Below the pieces are notes generated by a model, which made no database searches, had not been told where the DNA came from, and was given only the letters and a program-made list of their open reading frames with translations. This document shows positions 11,689 through 22,870 of a stretch of 64,000 nucleotides of DNA, piece after piece. A program made the position numbers and the translations under genes. The DNA comes from Canna indica (lineage: Eukaryota; Streptophyta; Magnoliopsida; Zingiberales; Cannaceae). The stretch's first letter is position 1. Each line of letters starts with the position of its first letter. The DNA is taken from NCBI GenBank assembly GCA_034359265.1, contig CP136892.1, forward strand, positions 10,340,501-10,404,500, read 5' to 3'.

Positions 11689-11760
11689 GAGTCCATAGTG
11701 GATAATTCTGACGCGAGTCCAAAGTAGAAGATTCCGACGCGAGTCCAAAGTGGACGATTC
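11689..11760 (-). repeat. Direct repeats GAGTCCAAAGTGGACGATTC upstream of tnp2 (CACTA-2)
   Basis: Three copies spaced about 27-29 bases apart, each with a GTCC..GGAC inverted core, the first two with base changes. The same array occurs at 818-856 (CACTA-1) and 33750-33824 (CACTA-4), on the promoter side of tnp2. Confidence 0.8.
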
Positions 11761-12034
11761 CGGCGCTATTCCACTGAAGACGACTCCGGACTAATTAACA
11801 TTTTAACTAATTAATATTAATCTAAAACATAGCATTTATTTTAACTAATTAACATACCATTAATTTAACATCAAATTAATCTAAAACATAACATTAATCT
11901 AAATAGATTAATCTAAAAATTAATCTAAACCCTAACAATCAATCTAAAAATTAATCTAAACCCTAACAATTAATCTAAAAATTAAACCATTAATATATTT
12001 TTGGTGGATTCCGGTGCCGGCGTCTAGTGTCCTA

Positions 12035-12058
12035 TGTCCAGTGTCCGGACACTGGACA
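12035..12058. promoter_or_regulatory. 24-bp perfect palindrome upstream of tnp2 in CACTA-2
   Basis: Half site TGTCCAGTGTCC is followed directly by its reverse complement, with no spacer. A related palindrome with a changed but still self-complementary half site is at the matching place in CACTA-4 (34116-34138), and a shorter one at 515-539 in CACTA-1. Function unknown; a protein-binding site or a cruciform are possibilities. Confidence 0.6.
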
Positions 12059-12614
12059 ATGATCCGGCAATTAGCCGGATCTACAGTGAATGGAGATCGT
12101 GTAAGACGGTGAGACTTACCTAGAGCAAGCGATGAAGGCAGCGACTAGCTTTGGCGGTCGAGGACGGGGCGGCGGCAGCAGCGATCGACGGTGACGGTAG
12201 CAGCAGGAAGAGGAAGAAGGAGGAGGAAGGGGGCGGGCACGATCTATCGACCTATATAAACTTATCAGCAATGGCTCACTTGTCGGTTAGAAAGCCATTT
12301 TTGATAAGTAACATCATCAGCAACAGCTCACACGTTCGTTAGCCCGTCGTTGCTAATAAGTATTTTATTTTCGAGCCACGAGCGCGCGACCGGCTCAAGA
12401 GTGACGGATGTCGTAGTCGTAACTAAGCCGTTGCTAATGTGATAATATATATGCAACGGCTCAAGCGACCGTAACAAAGCCGTTGCATATACAACAATCT
12501 GCAACGGCTCGAGTGACCGTAAGAACGCTATTGTAAATTACAACGACTTGAGCGGTCGTTGCTGATAGCCGTTGCTGATAGCCGTTGCTGAAGAACCTAT
12601 TTCTAGTAGTGATT

Positions 12615-13510
12615 TGACCTACTTGTATGTTTTACTAAATTATCCAGAGATTGAAAAGTTCATTGAAATATTTGACATTGAGATGATGACAAAATACTCA
12701 ATTTACAGCGACGAGGAATTAGAAAAATTACGAAATCGTAAGTTCTCTAATTGGTTTCAATCTTACAGCACAAAATATAGAGGCGAAATAGATAACCAAA
12801 TCTTTGAGTTTGCTAGCTGACCGGCACGACTTGTACAGTGTTATAACAATTATTTTGTTAATGGATATAAATTTCACACACTTGAATATTCATCTACAAA
12901 AAAGACTATGAATGTCGGGGTCTGCGTCAACGGAACAATGTATCCTGAATGTGATGTCGATTTTTACGGACTATTGGAAGAAGTCATAGAATTGTAATTT
13001 TTCATATGTAAATCAGTTGCTCATTTTAAATGTCATTGGTCTGATACAAGCGATAGGAGCATGAAAATTCATCCAAAGTATAAATAGCTGATCGAGGTCA
13101 ATTATAAATCAAAATTAGCTTCAAATGAGCCATTTATATTGGCATCTCCAGCTGAACAAGTATATTATATGCAGTATCCATCTCGAAAGAAAGATATGAC
13201 AGATTGGCATGTAGTCTGTAAGACTAAAGCCAGAGGAAAAATTAACCCGGTAGTTCGAGAGAATGAGCCAGCAAATGACTTCTATCAAGAAGAGGATCCT
13301 TCCGAAGTGGAATGAGTTAGTCCAATACTCGATGATGATGACACAGAGTTAGTTCAATTGGAAATAGAATACATTGATGACGATGATAATGAAGTTTAGG
13401 AAGGATAGAATGATGATGAGGGAGAAGAAGAAGAATTTCAAATTTTCGATACAGAAGAACAAGAAGAAGAGTATTACACGGATGATGATGATAATGATGG
13501 TGACGAATAA
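12615..13510 (+). pseudogene. tnp2 transposase of CACTA-1, C-terminal part
   Basis: This is the part of the transposase gene cut off by CACTA-2. The frame at 12620-12819 (KYSIYSDEELEKLRNRKFSN) and the following DUF4216-type stretch (about 12900-13190, with ECDVDFYGLLEEVIEL and LASPAEQVYYMQYPS) match CACTA-2 from 8576 down to 8064. The protein ends at the TAA at 13508-13510 after an acidic tail (EEEEFQIFDTEEQEEEYYTD). Stops occur, for example a TGA near 12819 in FEFAS and a TAG near 13086. The tnpA-like gene begins 86 bases further on. Confidence 0.87.
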
Positions 13511-13595
13511 TTGTAAATGTGAAGTATATATTCAATTATTAAATATATCTATTAATTTATTATATATAATCTAATTATATTAAATTTTTACAGCT

Positions 13596-14087
13596 ATGGT
13601 TCGAGATATCAATTCTCGAGGAGGCATTCCTCGTAGGACCCCCCGATGATTATCACCTGCCACACTTATACCGACTGACCCTTCGTCTTCCACCACCATC
13701 CCCCTACCTCCAGACACCATCCCCCCACATGATCCATCCATCGTTCCCTCACCTGATCTGTCCATCATCCCCTCACCTCCGGCTACCATCCCTCCGCCAC
13801 CCTCCACAAATCCAGGACCATCGTCTTCCAAATGTAGGCCACGATGGCCTAACAGAATTCTCCCTCCACCACCCGAGGGAGAACTACGCAGAGCAGTTAG
13901 TGTGCACGGAAGACGGTAAGTATATGCATTAATTATTTTTTATAATTAATTTATAATTCAAAATATCGTAATATGAATTTATATTTGGTCTCACATGCCC
14001 GTGAACATATGAATTTATTGTGGCGAGAGTTCTCGGTAAGTATATTTATTTTTATTAAATTAATATTAATATTAAATATTGATCAGT

Positions 14088-14125
<38 letters not shown>

Positions 14126-15567
14126 CAGGCTCATTATACATGGTCGGAGGACCAAACCACTTTTGTTGAGGTTGAATGGGAGCATGTTGCCCGCGCTCGG
14201 TATAACGAGCTACTTCAGTAGGACTGTCAGACCATGATGAGACGGCTGGGGGCCACACAGATAGGGCAGACTCAGGGACACCCCCGGAGTGGATTTACGA
14301 CCCTGTGTAGGACCAGCTCGTTGAGCGACGGGATACGCCTGAGTGGCAAGAGGTCTCCCGGACTACGTCGAGAAACCGAATGTCCAGGGGGATGGTACGG
14401 GGGCGCGCCACACTGGTTGCTCCATGTCCTTTGCGGTTCATGCACGTCGCATGGTATGTATAATTTAATTCTTTTTAATTAAATTATATATTATGTATAA
14501 TGATACTGATGTATTTATTTTCTAATGTAAGACGCGCGTGGCGGAGGACGGCACCGTCTAATGCTTGTCGATGATGGAGGTGTTTAAGCGCACCCACCGT
14601 CGTCGACGAGGAGCGGGGGACTACGTTGATAGCAGAGCCTCGATCATAATGGTAAGTATTTATGTCTATTTGATTTACACAATATTTATTTATAGTTTAT
14701 ATATATTTAAAAGGGAAAAGGTCTAAAATGGTCCATAAATTATTTCAAAATTTTTACATTGGTCCCATAATTTTTTTTCGGCTCAATTGGGTCCCTAAAG
14801 ATTTGTAATTATCACTTTAGTCCCTGGTCATGATCCTGCCATTAAAAAAATACCTACGTGGCTAACGTTCCCATAGTCTGCACGAGACCACGAGCAGCGT
14901 CGATCCCTATCCTGACCCTAGCTGGCCAATCAAGTGCATCTTCGGGCAAAAAAAAGTTGGTGTTTTTAACGGCAGGGTCACGACCAGGGACTAAAGTGAC
15001 AATTATAAATTTTTAGGGACTCAATTGAGTCGAAAAAAAGTTGTGAGACCAATGTGAAAATTCTGAAATAGTTTAGGGACCATTTTAGATCTTTTCCCCA
15101 TTTAAAATATAAACATGTGTATGAAACATACGCGAGGACTGTGATTGAGCGTGGAGGCACACCGGAGGAGTTCAACGCAGCAGCTTGGGTGGAGGCCGCA
15201 GGTGGATGGGAGCACGATTGTGTTTATAGCTTTCTAGACAGTGGTCATGCACGCGTCGTGCTCGGGCCACTTGGGGCACCGATCCCTCCAACTGCGGGGT
15301 GAGCGAACCTCGACATCCCGAGCGCAGGACCAGAGCCGGATAGTGGCCTTGGAGTCGGAGCTCACCTAGTAGGGACATGCGATGGAGGAGCAAAGACGGA
15401 CGAATAAAGAGTTGAGACAAACGATGTAGAACATGCAGGCACTCCTCACTCAGATTATGTCTCACTCTGGTCTTCTACCGATGATGTCGCAGCCGTCGTT
15501 CTCCTCGACCCAGTCGACGCTCCCGACCCAGTCGTTGTCGACTCCACTGCCTCCACCGCAGTCGTGA
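13596..15567 (+). pseudogene. tnpA-like gene (Transposase_24) of CACTA-1, about five exons
   Basis: The start at 13596 gives MVRDINSRGGIPRRTP and then a proline/serine-rich segment. Exon ends with GTAAG or GTATG are seen at 13916, 14036, 14453 and 14652, and acceptors at TTGCAG (14128) and TGTAAG (14531). An exon at 14532-14651 reads FKRTHRRRRGAGDYVDSRAS, and the last exon (about 15118-15567) reads AAAWVEAAGGWEHDCVYSF. The intron before the last exon holds a MITE (14713-15099) and has no clear acceptor AG left. A TAG near 14220 and a TGA near 13648 break the frame. The product would bind the subterminal repeats of the element. Confidence 0.78.
14713..15099. mobile_element. MITE with terminal inverted repeats, probably Mutator-like
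   Basis: The ends are GGGAAAAGGTCTAAAATGG and CCATTTTAGATCTTTTCCC, and the internal arms also pair over long stretches (GTCCCTAAA and TTTAGGGAC). ATTTAAAA flanks it on both sides (14705-14712 and 15100-15107), an 8-bp direct repeat as expected for a Mutator-type insertion with 8-9 bp duplications. Length is 387 bp, with no coding potential. It lies in an intron of the tnpA-like gene of CACTA-1. Confidence 0.85.
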
Positions 15568-16218
15568 GATTTTGGTTTATTATATTTTATTTATATTTTG
15601 ATACTTGTTTGTATACTGAAAGCTATTTATATACTTATGGTTGTATATATATGATATTTTGATAATTATTTACCTCCGGTTTGAGGCTTAGATTGATGAT
15701 ATTTATGTAAAATTTGTATGTTCGATTTTAAATGCATGTGTATGATAATTTTTTATTGTAATCTATGATTGAAAATAAATTATAATCTATAAATATCATT
15801 GTATACAGGAATTTATAAAATTTTCATTTTTTCAATTGCAGGATATATCTTTAGCCACGGCTTACCCACGGTCGACCGTCACTAAGCCGTGGCTGAAAGC
15901 TTATCGTAAATGACTGATGGCATGGGCAGCACCAAATATCACGATTGCTAATAGTATCACCGACGGCTCGAGATCGTGGCTGATGTGTTAGTATCAGTGA
16001 TAGTCGCCTACAGCCGTCACTGATGTGTTTAAATTAGCGATAGTCCCCGCGGCTGTCGCTGATGATTACTTGTAATAGCGTCTCTCAGCCGTCACAAATT
16101 ATCTGAGACACGCACATCAGTGACGGTGTTTTGTCACGGCTGACGTCTTCCGTGATAATTATCACCAACGGTTCATTCACGGTTTGAGCCGTCAGTGATG
16201 ACGACAATTCTAGTAGTG
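15568..16218 (+). repeat. 3' flank and subterminal repeats of CACTA-1
   Basis: From about 15845 to the terminus, degenerate copies of GCCGTCACTGATG and its reverse complement occur every 20-40 bases (for example CAGCCGTCACTGATGTG near 16010 and GGCTGTCGCTGATGATT near 16040). The part before 15845 is AT-rich 3' untranslated sequence. Confidence 0.8.
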
Positions 16219-17586
16219 TGCTCACCATCCAAGTCCTGCGTGTAATCGAGAATTTTCAAGCAATTGGCCAAGAAATTATTATTATGCAATCGTGATTATC
16301 CATCTTTATTAGCTAACTCACCAAAGACATGGAGTCGTATTACTACAATGATTGATTGAAAATGTTGGTCCGCCGAGAAGGAGCAGGGACTAGGTGAAAA
16401 TCTACTTGCCCATGTATTGAAAAGTTATACTCTATAGAAAGCAAAATTTTCTATATTATTTTTTGCTAACCAAACGAGTCCTAAACTATTTGCAATAGAA
16501 TAGTGCGATCAATGTATCTTTCTTTCAATTTACTGCACTGATTTGAGAGCTTTCATTTGTGCTAAACTAGCAAAACTTGATTTCCTGAGTAATCATTGTT
16601 GCTAATAAAATCCTTATAACCTTAACTTGACCTTGTTAAGCTCGTCAAGATTGATGATCCCTAGCCACATTAGGATGGCAATCATACTTGCATCCGCTAG
16701 ATAGTAATGCATTGTGTTGATTTTTTTTTTCAAAAAATAAATATAAATTTATAACTGTATTAGTATCCACACAAATGTTAAGTAGATATGATTTTGAAAG
16801 TGTATGCACCATATGTAATTTGCATTCCCATCCACGTACATATTCACATATTTAATTATAGTTAACCTATTACCTATAATAACTCTTATATATATATATA
16901 TATGCAATATAGTAAAATCATTAAAATCTTAAATACTTTTCATATACTTACCAAGCTAACAATTTATTTATGTTATTTAGTGATTTATTTTTTATATTAT
17001 ATCTTACATACATGGTGCATTAATTAAAGAGGCAATACAAATATTTGCATCTACATGCGGTGCAGATATGATTAATCAACATATTCATAGTCACGACAAA
17101 TTTGGTGAAGATACTAAAGTATGAATATGATTTATCTACGTTATATTTGATCCATTGTCATCCCTGATCACTATTCTTGCAAAAATTAGTCACTTTGTCC
17201 CAATCTACCAAATTAACACTAAACCTAAATGCTTTTCTTTTATGTTCCCAAAAAAATTTCGTCGCTTGTGATCACATGCTTTAATTATCTATTTTAGTGC
17301 AATCAAAATAGAATATATATATATGACAGAGCCAAGATTATGTACTATTAATCGAGGTAAAACAACCTTCTTGATAAAGATATTTTTCGCTTCACATGTA
17401 TTTTAATTATTTTTTTATTTTTTATTTTAAAATAATTATATGTTTCTCGTATTTCTTTTTTTTATTTGAACTAATAAAATATTTTTGCTATACAAAGTCA
17501 AACATATCCTTTTGCAACTTTCTATTTTATAAGGTATACGATCATCAAGTGAGTCCAACCTTGCGAATAGAAATAATATTCATCAC

Positions 17587-17651
<65 letters not shown>

Positions 17652-17782
17652 CAAAGTCAACAACTTAGAGAAAATAGTAATTAGAGCTTAGAGAAAGAAC
17701 CTACGCACTAAAAGATATATTTTCCCAACCACTTAATTGGATGTGAAATGATAGGTCTATATCACTCAAGGACGCTATTAGT
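16219..17782. other. AT-rich intergenic stretch without recognised genes
   Basis: No coding frame, RNA gene or transposon end could be supported. It contains short TA runs (about 16890-16905 and 17310-17322) and a TTA microsatellite. TGC at 16219-16221 is the expected target duplication of CACTA-1. Confidence 0.6.
17588..17651. repeat. (TTA)n microsatellite, about 21 units
   Basis: An uninterrupted TTA run. It makes a spurious poly-leucine frame on the plus strand. Confidence 0.97.
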
Positions 17783-18018
17783 CTTTCTTTCTTTTTTACC
17801 AAAATAGAAAAATAAATTACTTAGCTAATATGATGTTGTGCATCCTTATTTTCTAGCCCAGGAGATCATATGGACGTCCAAATAATGGATTCCTTACGTC
17901 TCCTAGCATAGTTTGTTGCCCAATGGGCAGCTTCATTCACTGTTTTATTTATAAAATTACAAGAAAAATGATGAAAGCATTTGATGCGATTACAAATGAG
18001 ATTAAAGAGATTCCGAAT

Positions 18019-21000
18019 CTACCATGGGGGAGAGGATTTCCCATTAATCATGTCCACCAGAACTTTTCTATCCGTCTCAACAATGATATTATCCAGCTTT
18101 GTTGAAGTTGCCCAACAAATAGCATTCAAAATAGCAGTACATTCCGAAAATAAAACTGAAGAAGAGTTAAAGTAATGTGCTGAAATATAAATACAATTAT
18201 CTTCATCATTTCTTACTATAAAACCAGCACCACCGTCTAGATTTAAAAATGCACCATCGCTATTGATTTTATGCCATCCGGAAGGAGGAAGAGACCATTT
18301 CATAACATTTATGATATTTGGAATATTGCCCTTAGGAGAAATATAGATCTTGTTATTCATAGAAAAAGTTAAAATTCTCATAACAGCTGTTGAAATAGCA
18401 GGCCGTCCTTCACCATGAGTCATACTATTTCTAAAATACCAAATATACCATAAGGCATTGGCAACAATAGATTTAGTCTCTAAACTCAAGTTTGAGTTAA
18501 TATGAGGCTTAAGCCAGCTACCCAAGTGTCATCCATTTCTAATAGAAAAATCTAAATTGAGATTTTGACCTAGAGAAGACCAAATATTCGAAACAAAAAG
18601 GACAGTCAAGAAAAAGATGCAAAATAGTTTCCACATCATTATTACAGAAAACACATAAAGAATTTGTTGATAAACCAAAACTCAATAACCTGGATTTAGT
18701 AAGCAATCTGCCATGAAAAAGTTTCCATAAAAATAGTTTAATTTTTGGAGCAATAGGAAGTTTCCAGGTCAAATTCCAAATTGGATTAATACTATCAGAA
18801 AGCAGGTTATTTGATTTCAAAAACAAGTACGCTGATGATGCGATTGTCATACCATTATCACTAGGTGTCCAAACTATAATATCATCATTGGGATAATCCA
18901 CAATCTCAATGTTAGAAATGGTCTTCCACAATTCAGCACTGCAGAAAGATAAATCCAAAAAGTCAGACCAAGTATAATTATACATTAAATGATTAACTTG
19001 AGTGACAGTGTTAATAAGGTTCATATTAATGAAGGTAGGCTTCAAAGCTAAGGGAAGGTCAAGAATCCAAAAGTCTGTGAGAATAGAGGTATTATTATCA
19101 TTACCAATGATATTTTTGAAGCCAAAAAATAGCTTGGAATAGGCTTTACATAATAGTTTCTAGCTCCAAGAGGACTTGAAGGAGGAAGGAGATTAGAGGA
19201 AGAAATTAAATGGTACTTTGCTTTAACAATTTTAACTCACAAAGAATTGGAGTTGTTTAGATAAGCATGCACTCTTTTTGCCTGAAGGGCTATGTTTTTT
19301 GATGTAATGTCTTGGATACCTAGACCCCTCAGTTTCTTTGGAAGGGTAACAGTATCCCAGTTGAGGAGATGTATATTATTTTTGGTAGAGTTGTGATTCC
19401 AAAGAAAATTTCTAATAGTTTTATCAATTTCATTGCTAAGGTCACTACTTAACCAGGTAACTGAGATAGAGTGAGTATGGATAGAATTTAGGACAAATTT
19501 AATAAGAACAAGTCTCTAAGCTTAAGAGAGAAGATTGGCTTTCCAATTGGAGAGTTTAGATTCCATTTGGGTAAGAATATGAGAATTAGTGGAGGAGGGA
19601 GGTCTTCTTGGAGACATCATAACTCTAAGGTATTTAAAAGGAAAAGTATCAGCCTTCATACCTAGATTGGAGAAAATATTATGCTTAATAGAGGGAGAGG
19701 TATGCTTTGGGAAGAAGATTTCAGATTTTGTAAAATTTATCTTCTGACCAGTAAGAGATTCATAGGAAGCAAAGATATTTTTAACAGATGTTATACTTTT
19801 GGAGTTTGCTTTGAACACTAGAATGATGTCATCTGCAAACATGAGATGACTTACTTTAAGATTATTTTTAAAATTGAAAGGGGTAAGTTTATTGAGGTTG
19901 ACAGCTTTATTTATTAGATGGGTAAGAATTTGGGCAACTAAAATGTATAAGAAAGGGGAGAGATAGTCTCAATGTCTAATTCCTTTATGAGATGGAAAGA
20001 AATCTGATATTTGAGAGCTAGTTTACTAAGCAAGCAAAAGTAGGAGAGGATATACAAGTATTAATCCATTGAATGAATTGATCAGGAATTTTGTAAAGCT
20101 TAATAACATCAATGATAGTATTTCTATTTATCATTTCAAAAGCTTTTTCTAGATCAATTTTCACAATGATAAAGGGAGATTTACTTTTAGAATCATAGAA
20201 TGAGTGAACTAGCTCTTGAACAATCAAGATATTATCATGAATGCTTCTGCCTTTTACAAAGGTAGATTGCTCACAAGAGATTAATGAGAGGAGGCACTAT
20301 TTGAGTCTGTTTGCAAGAAGTTTAGCTAAAATTCTATAAGAGATATTGCAAAGGACAGTGGGTCTATAATCTCTAACAGTTTTGGGATTCTTTACTTTAG
20401 GAATGAAGGTAAGAAGAGTTTTATTCCAATCATTTGGGAGAGAAGAGTGATTAAAGAAATAGAGAATGGAGTTGTAAAAATCATTTAAAATAGTATTTCA
20501 ATAGTTTTTATATAATTCTACGGTGAAATCATCAAAATCAGGGCTTTTTCCATTTTTAAATAACTTAATAGTCTCCCAAAGCTCGTTCATGAAAACATGA
20601 TTAATAAGAGAAGAAACTGTGTGATCATCAATATGATTAATAGAAGGCCAATTATTTTGGACATTAGATATAGTAACATTTTCACTCCAAAGATTGGCAT
20701 AATGATTAACAAAAATAAGCATGATATCTTTTGTATCAGTAATAACAGAATTATCAGAATTGATGATAGAATGAACATAATTAATTCTTCTAGTGGTGAC
20801 TACATGATGGAAATAAGCAGTATTAAGGTCACCCTCAGAAGACCATTTAACTTTAGATTTAATCCACCACTTGAGGCAAATTTGTCTATTCAGTGCAATA
20901 AATCTATTGTTTAATTCCCTAAGTTTGATGTCTAGATTGGCAAGTCTAGAGGGAGAATCATCTAAAGATTCAAGGAGGAAGATATCACTAGCAGTGCTTT

Positions 21001-21904
21001 GAAGTTGGGATTCTAAGTTTTAACAATTAGTTTATTCCAATGAGCTAGAGCACCTCTAGTATTTTTTAGTTTTAGATTGAAAGGAGAGTCAAGGTTTTGA
21101 GAGGGTAAGGGGACCAAGCCCTTTTAACAATGTCATGACTCTCTTCGTACTCAAACCATAAACTTTGGAACTTAAAAAAAATATTTCTAGCTTGAGGGAA
21201 AGAGGGAATAAAGATGGATAAAGGGTTATGGTTTGAGATACCTCTATTTAAATGATTGATAAAACAATTTCCAAAAAATAAAGTCATGCTGCATTTGCAA
21301 AATATCTATCAAGCCTAATTAAAATCCTAGCGGCATCCTTACGATTATTTGACCAAGTATATTTTCGACCCGAAAAGCCAAGGTCAATTAAACCAGCATG
21401 CATAATAAAAGCAGAGAAATCAAGAATGAGTTTTGTAAATTTGAAAGGAAAGCCACCAAATTTATCCTCAGCATTCAATATGCAGTTAAAATCACCCATG
21501 ACTAACCATGGAAAGCTAGAGCAATCAGTATTAGAAAAAGAATTCCATAAAGTATTCTTAATCCTAGGATCAGTGATAGCATAAATACTAGAAAGGAGGA
21601 AAGGCTCATATTTATCCAATTGAATGACAAGATTGATTATTTGAGCAAAAGTAGAAATCAATTTAGTTTTGATAATACTAGAGTCTGAGACAACAAGAAT
21701 ACCTCCAGAAGCTCCTGAACTAGGCTGAATAACAGCCTGTCAAGAACGGCCAAAGGTTCTAACTAGTTTCTTAGCTTGGGATTCATCAAGGTGAGTCTTA
21801 TGGAGAGAGGTTACCTTTACATTTGAATTTTTAATTTAAAGAAATAAAAATTCCTTGGCTGGTTTTCTACCCGCCCCCATAATATTCCAATTAAGTATAT
21901 TCAT
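18019..21904 (-). pseudogene. LINE-A ORF2: endonuclease, reverse transcriptase, zf-RVT, RNase H
   Basis: The start at 21904 reads MNILNWNIMGAGRKPAKEF, the usual start of a plant L1 endonuclease. WLVMGDFNCILNAEDKFGG and LIDLGFSGRKYTWSNNRKD (21661-21284) are further endonuclease motifs. Reverse transcriptase motifs follow: NGKSPDFDDFTVELYKNY (near 20500), VKIDLEKAFEMINR (near 20130) and MFADDIILVFKAN (near 19840), the last holding the catalytic FADD. The zf-RVT domain reads FLWKLFHGRLLTKSRLLSFG (near 18720). RNase H reads KINSDGAFLNLDGGAGFIVR (near 18250). Frames are separated by stops, so no active enzyme is expected. ORF2 starts 14 bases before the stop of ORF1. Confidence 0.9.
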
Positions 21905-22870
21905 TTAATAATGTAAAGGGGTTGGAAGTTTGAAACTCAGATAGGGAGTTATTTCCTTCATGAGCATTTGAGTCATTGTTATTCTGAGGCTTCTGCCTTT
22001 TGAATTTACTAGTTTTTTCAACTTTTGGGCCAAGATGAATTTTGGCCTTAGCATGTTTAGGTGTTTTTTTCCTAAGGTGGGAAGAGGATGGAGCATTTAC
22101 ACTAGAGACTTCAGAAGAATTAAAAATACTATCCACATGACTGGCTAATTCATCTAAAGATTTAGTCATAGGAGGATTAAAAGCAAATCTAGTATTTTGA
22201 TTTTCATTTACAGATATAGAATTCTTATCAGGAGAAATAGGAACATTGATAATATCCATATTTTCAGCAATAGCAGGAACATCTATAGCATCTATATTTA
22301 AAGCAAGGTCAGATAAAGAGTTGTTTAATGAAATATTTTTATCAGAAATATTAGACTGTTTTGCATTCCAAATTGTTTTATTCTTAGAAGAAGCAGTATT
22401 TGAGTGAGGCAGAGAGTTTGAAGGAAAGTTACCCTTATCCGGTGGAGGAGCAGGGGATGATCTGCTTCTTTGAGAGACGCCAGAGGATTTTCGAGGTTGC
22501 TTGTGCTTGGATAAGTCCTGCTCACTAGCCCGAGCACGGAAGTCCCCCGAGGGAACTTGCGCACTACGAGGGCTCCATCATGCAAAGCTACGACGTTGGA
22601 CTTGAATCCATAGGCCACATACAGGGTTTGGTATCGAAGAACCAGACACAGGGGCATCCGAATTCGAATGAGAAGATTTATTTAAATCGGAAATTTCAAA
22701 AAGGGCATAAACATTCGAAGAATCGATAGAAACATTATTTTGGGAAGAATCATTTTTTTAGTCGTAATAGGGCAGTTTAAATCCCGGTGCTCTACTACTC
22801 CGCATTGAAAACAAATTATTGAAAGATTTTCATAGGCAATCGGTTGAAAAAATTTATAAACATCAATCGA
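21891..22870 (-). pseudogene. LINE-A ORF1, C-terminal part with CCHC zinc knuckle
   Basis: The minus strand near 22830-22760 reads VYKFFQPIAYENLSIICFQC and continues with a C-X2-C-X4-H-X4-C knuckle, the nucleic-acid-binding module of plant L1 ORF1. A TGA lies just before ISIDVYKF. The frames at 22657-22325 and 22259-21891 form a basic, low-complexity tail. The N-terminal DUF4283 domain is absent. The ORF1 product would coat LINE RNA. Confidence 0.72.

Larger units (their letters stand above)
5536..12611 (-). mobile_element. CACTA-2: complete CACTA element nested in the tnp2 gene of CACTA-1
   Basis: The left end is CACTACTGGAATAATAGG and the right end TTCTAGTAGTG. Target duplications ATT lie at 5533-5535 and 12612-12614. 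Fusing 5535 to 12615 restores the tnp2 sequence of CACTA-1, as shown by comparison with the uninterrupted gene inside CACTA-2 itself. The length of 7,076 bp is typical of an autonomous element. Both genes are on the minus strand: tnp2 (11233 to 7773) and a tnpA-like gene (7700 to 6152). Ends are rich in GCAACGGC motifs (5550-5870 and 12240-12600). Stops and frameshifts in both genes show it is now inactive, but it was recent enough to keep perfect duplications. Confidence 0.96.
1..16218 (+). mobile_element. CACTA-1: En/Spm-type DNA transposon, 5' end outside window, interrupted by two nested CACTA elements
   Basis: The 3' terminus reads TTCTAGTAGTG and ends at 16218. Its reverse complement starts CACTACTAGAA, the usual CACTA end. 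The window opens inside the 5' subterminal region, so the 5' terminus and the target duplication (predicted TGC from 16219-16221) cannot be checked. On the plus strand it carries a tnp2 gene (from 1315, ending at 13510) followed by a tnpA-like gene (13596-15567), the standard order. CACTA-3 (2256-3876) and CACTA-2 (5536-12611) interrupt tnp2, and a MITE interrupts the tnpA-like gene. Without the inserts the element would be a little over 7 kb, a usual autonomous length. Stops and frameshifts show that it is inactive. Confidence 0.93.

Noticed and set aside
17396..17668. 90-codon frame ending in poly-leucine
   Set aside because: Created by the TTA microsatellite in AT-rich DNA.
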